Assembly: GCA_965656785.1 (NCBI GenBank)
Contig: CBFHLY010000042.1
Coordinates: 1-16,598 of the forward strand
From: JALQTD01 sp965656785
GTDB lineage: Bacteria; Bacteroidota; Bacteroidia; Flavobacteriales_D; Sanyastnellaceae
Direction: 5' to 3'
Length of the DNA stretch: 16,598 bases
Below, piece after piece: positions 16,291 through 16,598 of this stretch. The first letter of the stretch is position 1. Every line of letters begins with the position of its first letter. Made by a program: the position numbers and the translations under genes. A model generated the notes under the pieces. The model did not search any database. It was not told the origin of the DNA and saw only the letters and a program-made list of their open reading frames with translations.

Positions 16291-16404
16291 GGGGTAACGA
16301 TTTAGCTAACTCGAATTCCGAGGATTTTGCACGAATATGCACCAAATTTCGCTCCTGTGCACTCAAATTCTTGAATTTCTCAAAATTGCAGGATTCGAAC
16401 CCAA
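16216..16404. repeat. Dispersed ~188-bp repeat, copy 2
   Basis: Direct repeat of 9101-9287, 189 against 187 bases. It is closest in the central part, gaggattttgcacgaata...accaaatttcgctcctgtgcactc, and at the end, gcaggattcgaacccaa. Together the copies bracket module 2 and the transposase relic. It ends close to the stop codon of the right-edge gene (16482-16484). Confidence 0.85.
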
Positions 16405-16481
16405 TCTTCGGCAAGCACTGAAGACGAGGCGATTAGCCTTCATCCCTAGACCGTAGCCGTCCTGGCCACAAAGCAACGCCT

Positions 16482-16598
16482 TCACTCCGATGAATACCCC
16501 TTGCGATACGCTCGGAGCAGAACGCTCATGGAAACCCCATTCGCATCGGCTGCATTTCGCGCATAGCTTCGAACGGTGTTGTAAGTCAAGTTCAGCCG
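16482..16598 (-). CDS. C-terminal fragment of a possible helix-turn-helix (LuxR/GerE-like) protein
   Basis: On the minus strand a frame open from the window edge gives 38 residues and a stop at 16482-16484. It contains RLNLTYNTVRSYARNAADAN, followed by GVSMSVLLRAYRKG. The LTYNTVRSY stretch matches the recognition helix of LuxR/GerE-type HTH domains (consensus around TVxxH/Y). Unlike the four HTHs of the two modules it keeps the usual 'TV' pair. The upstream part lies outside the window, so it could be a response regulator, another membrane-tethered regulator or a chance frame. Confidence 0.5.
   Translation of the reverse strand, partial: RLNLTYNTVRSYARNAADANGVSMSVLLRAYRKGYSSE

Larger units (their letters stand above)
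15880..16481. other. Gene-free, repeat-rich stretch
   Basis: Six hundred bases between regulator part B and the right-edge gene. The first 120 bases show no motif or terminator I can support. The rest holds a 17-bp inverted repeat, a 75-bp tandem duplication, and the second dispersed repeat, each listed separately. A 90-codon minus-strand frame (16014-16286) mostly reads through these repeats and is not credible as a gene. Confidence 0.6.

Noticed and set aside
16386..16470. tRNA gene on the minus strand
   Set aside because: A T-loop (GGGTTCGAATCC) and a D-arm-like GTCTAGGGATGAAGGC are present, but no acceptor stem pairs, the T stem is weak, and no 5+7+5 anticodon arm can be folded. At best a decayed tRNA-like relic.

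Overview
The window looks like chromosomal DNA of a Bacteroidota bacterium, probably a marine or aquatic flavobacterium-like lineage. The evidence is Bacteroidota-type secreted proteins (FISUMP domains, 'GCTDPxAxNYxPxA...C' cysteine repeats, a reprolysin-like metzincin with an EPGSG...M Met-turn), membrane-anchored TPR/LuxR-like regulators, weak Shine-Dalgarno sequences, and one perfect match to the Bacteroidota -7 element (TAnnTTTG). No rRNA gene, no convincing tRNA and no CRISPR array was seen.

Layout. (1) Bases 1-61 hold a possible gene start leaving the window on the left; 62-457 shows no convincing gene. (2) Module 1: a 1933-residue secreted metalloprotease with cysteine-rich repeats (541-6342, minus strand, own terminator at 458-488) is divergent from a membrane regulator (6501-9005, plus). 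(3) A spacer (9006-9881) holds a ~188-bp repeat, a perfect 17-bp palindrome and the C-terminal relic of a transposase. (4) Module 2: a 1204-residue secreted fibre-like protein with tail-fibre-type repeats and two FISUMP domains (9933-13547, minus, own terminator at 9882-9916) is divergent from two translationally coupled membrane regulators (13799-15196 and 15193-15879, plus). (5) A repeat-rich end (16001-16404) holds a 17-bp inverted repeat, a 75-bp tandem duplication and the second copy of the ~188-bp repeat. The C-terminal part of another possible helix-turn-helix protein enters from the right edge (16482-16598, minus).

The main observation is that modules 1 and 2 have the same plan: a giant exported protein divergent from membrane proteins with an exported TPR or short sensor segment, a transmembrane helix and a cytoplasmic LuxR-like helix-turn-helix. 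In module 2 the regulators are two genes overlapping by ATGA. In module 1 the same two parts are fused in one reading frame, and the signal peptide of the second part has become an internal membrane segment. The TPR parts of both modules share a cysteine pair with identical spacing (33 residues), which supports common descent. I infer a family of one-component transmembrane regulators that sense something in the periplasm or envelope and control the neighbouring exported protein. Module 2 lies between direct copies of the ~188-bp repeat, which suggests how such cassettes could move or multiply. The regulatory link is inference from gene order and domains; it is not shown by the sequence alone.
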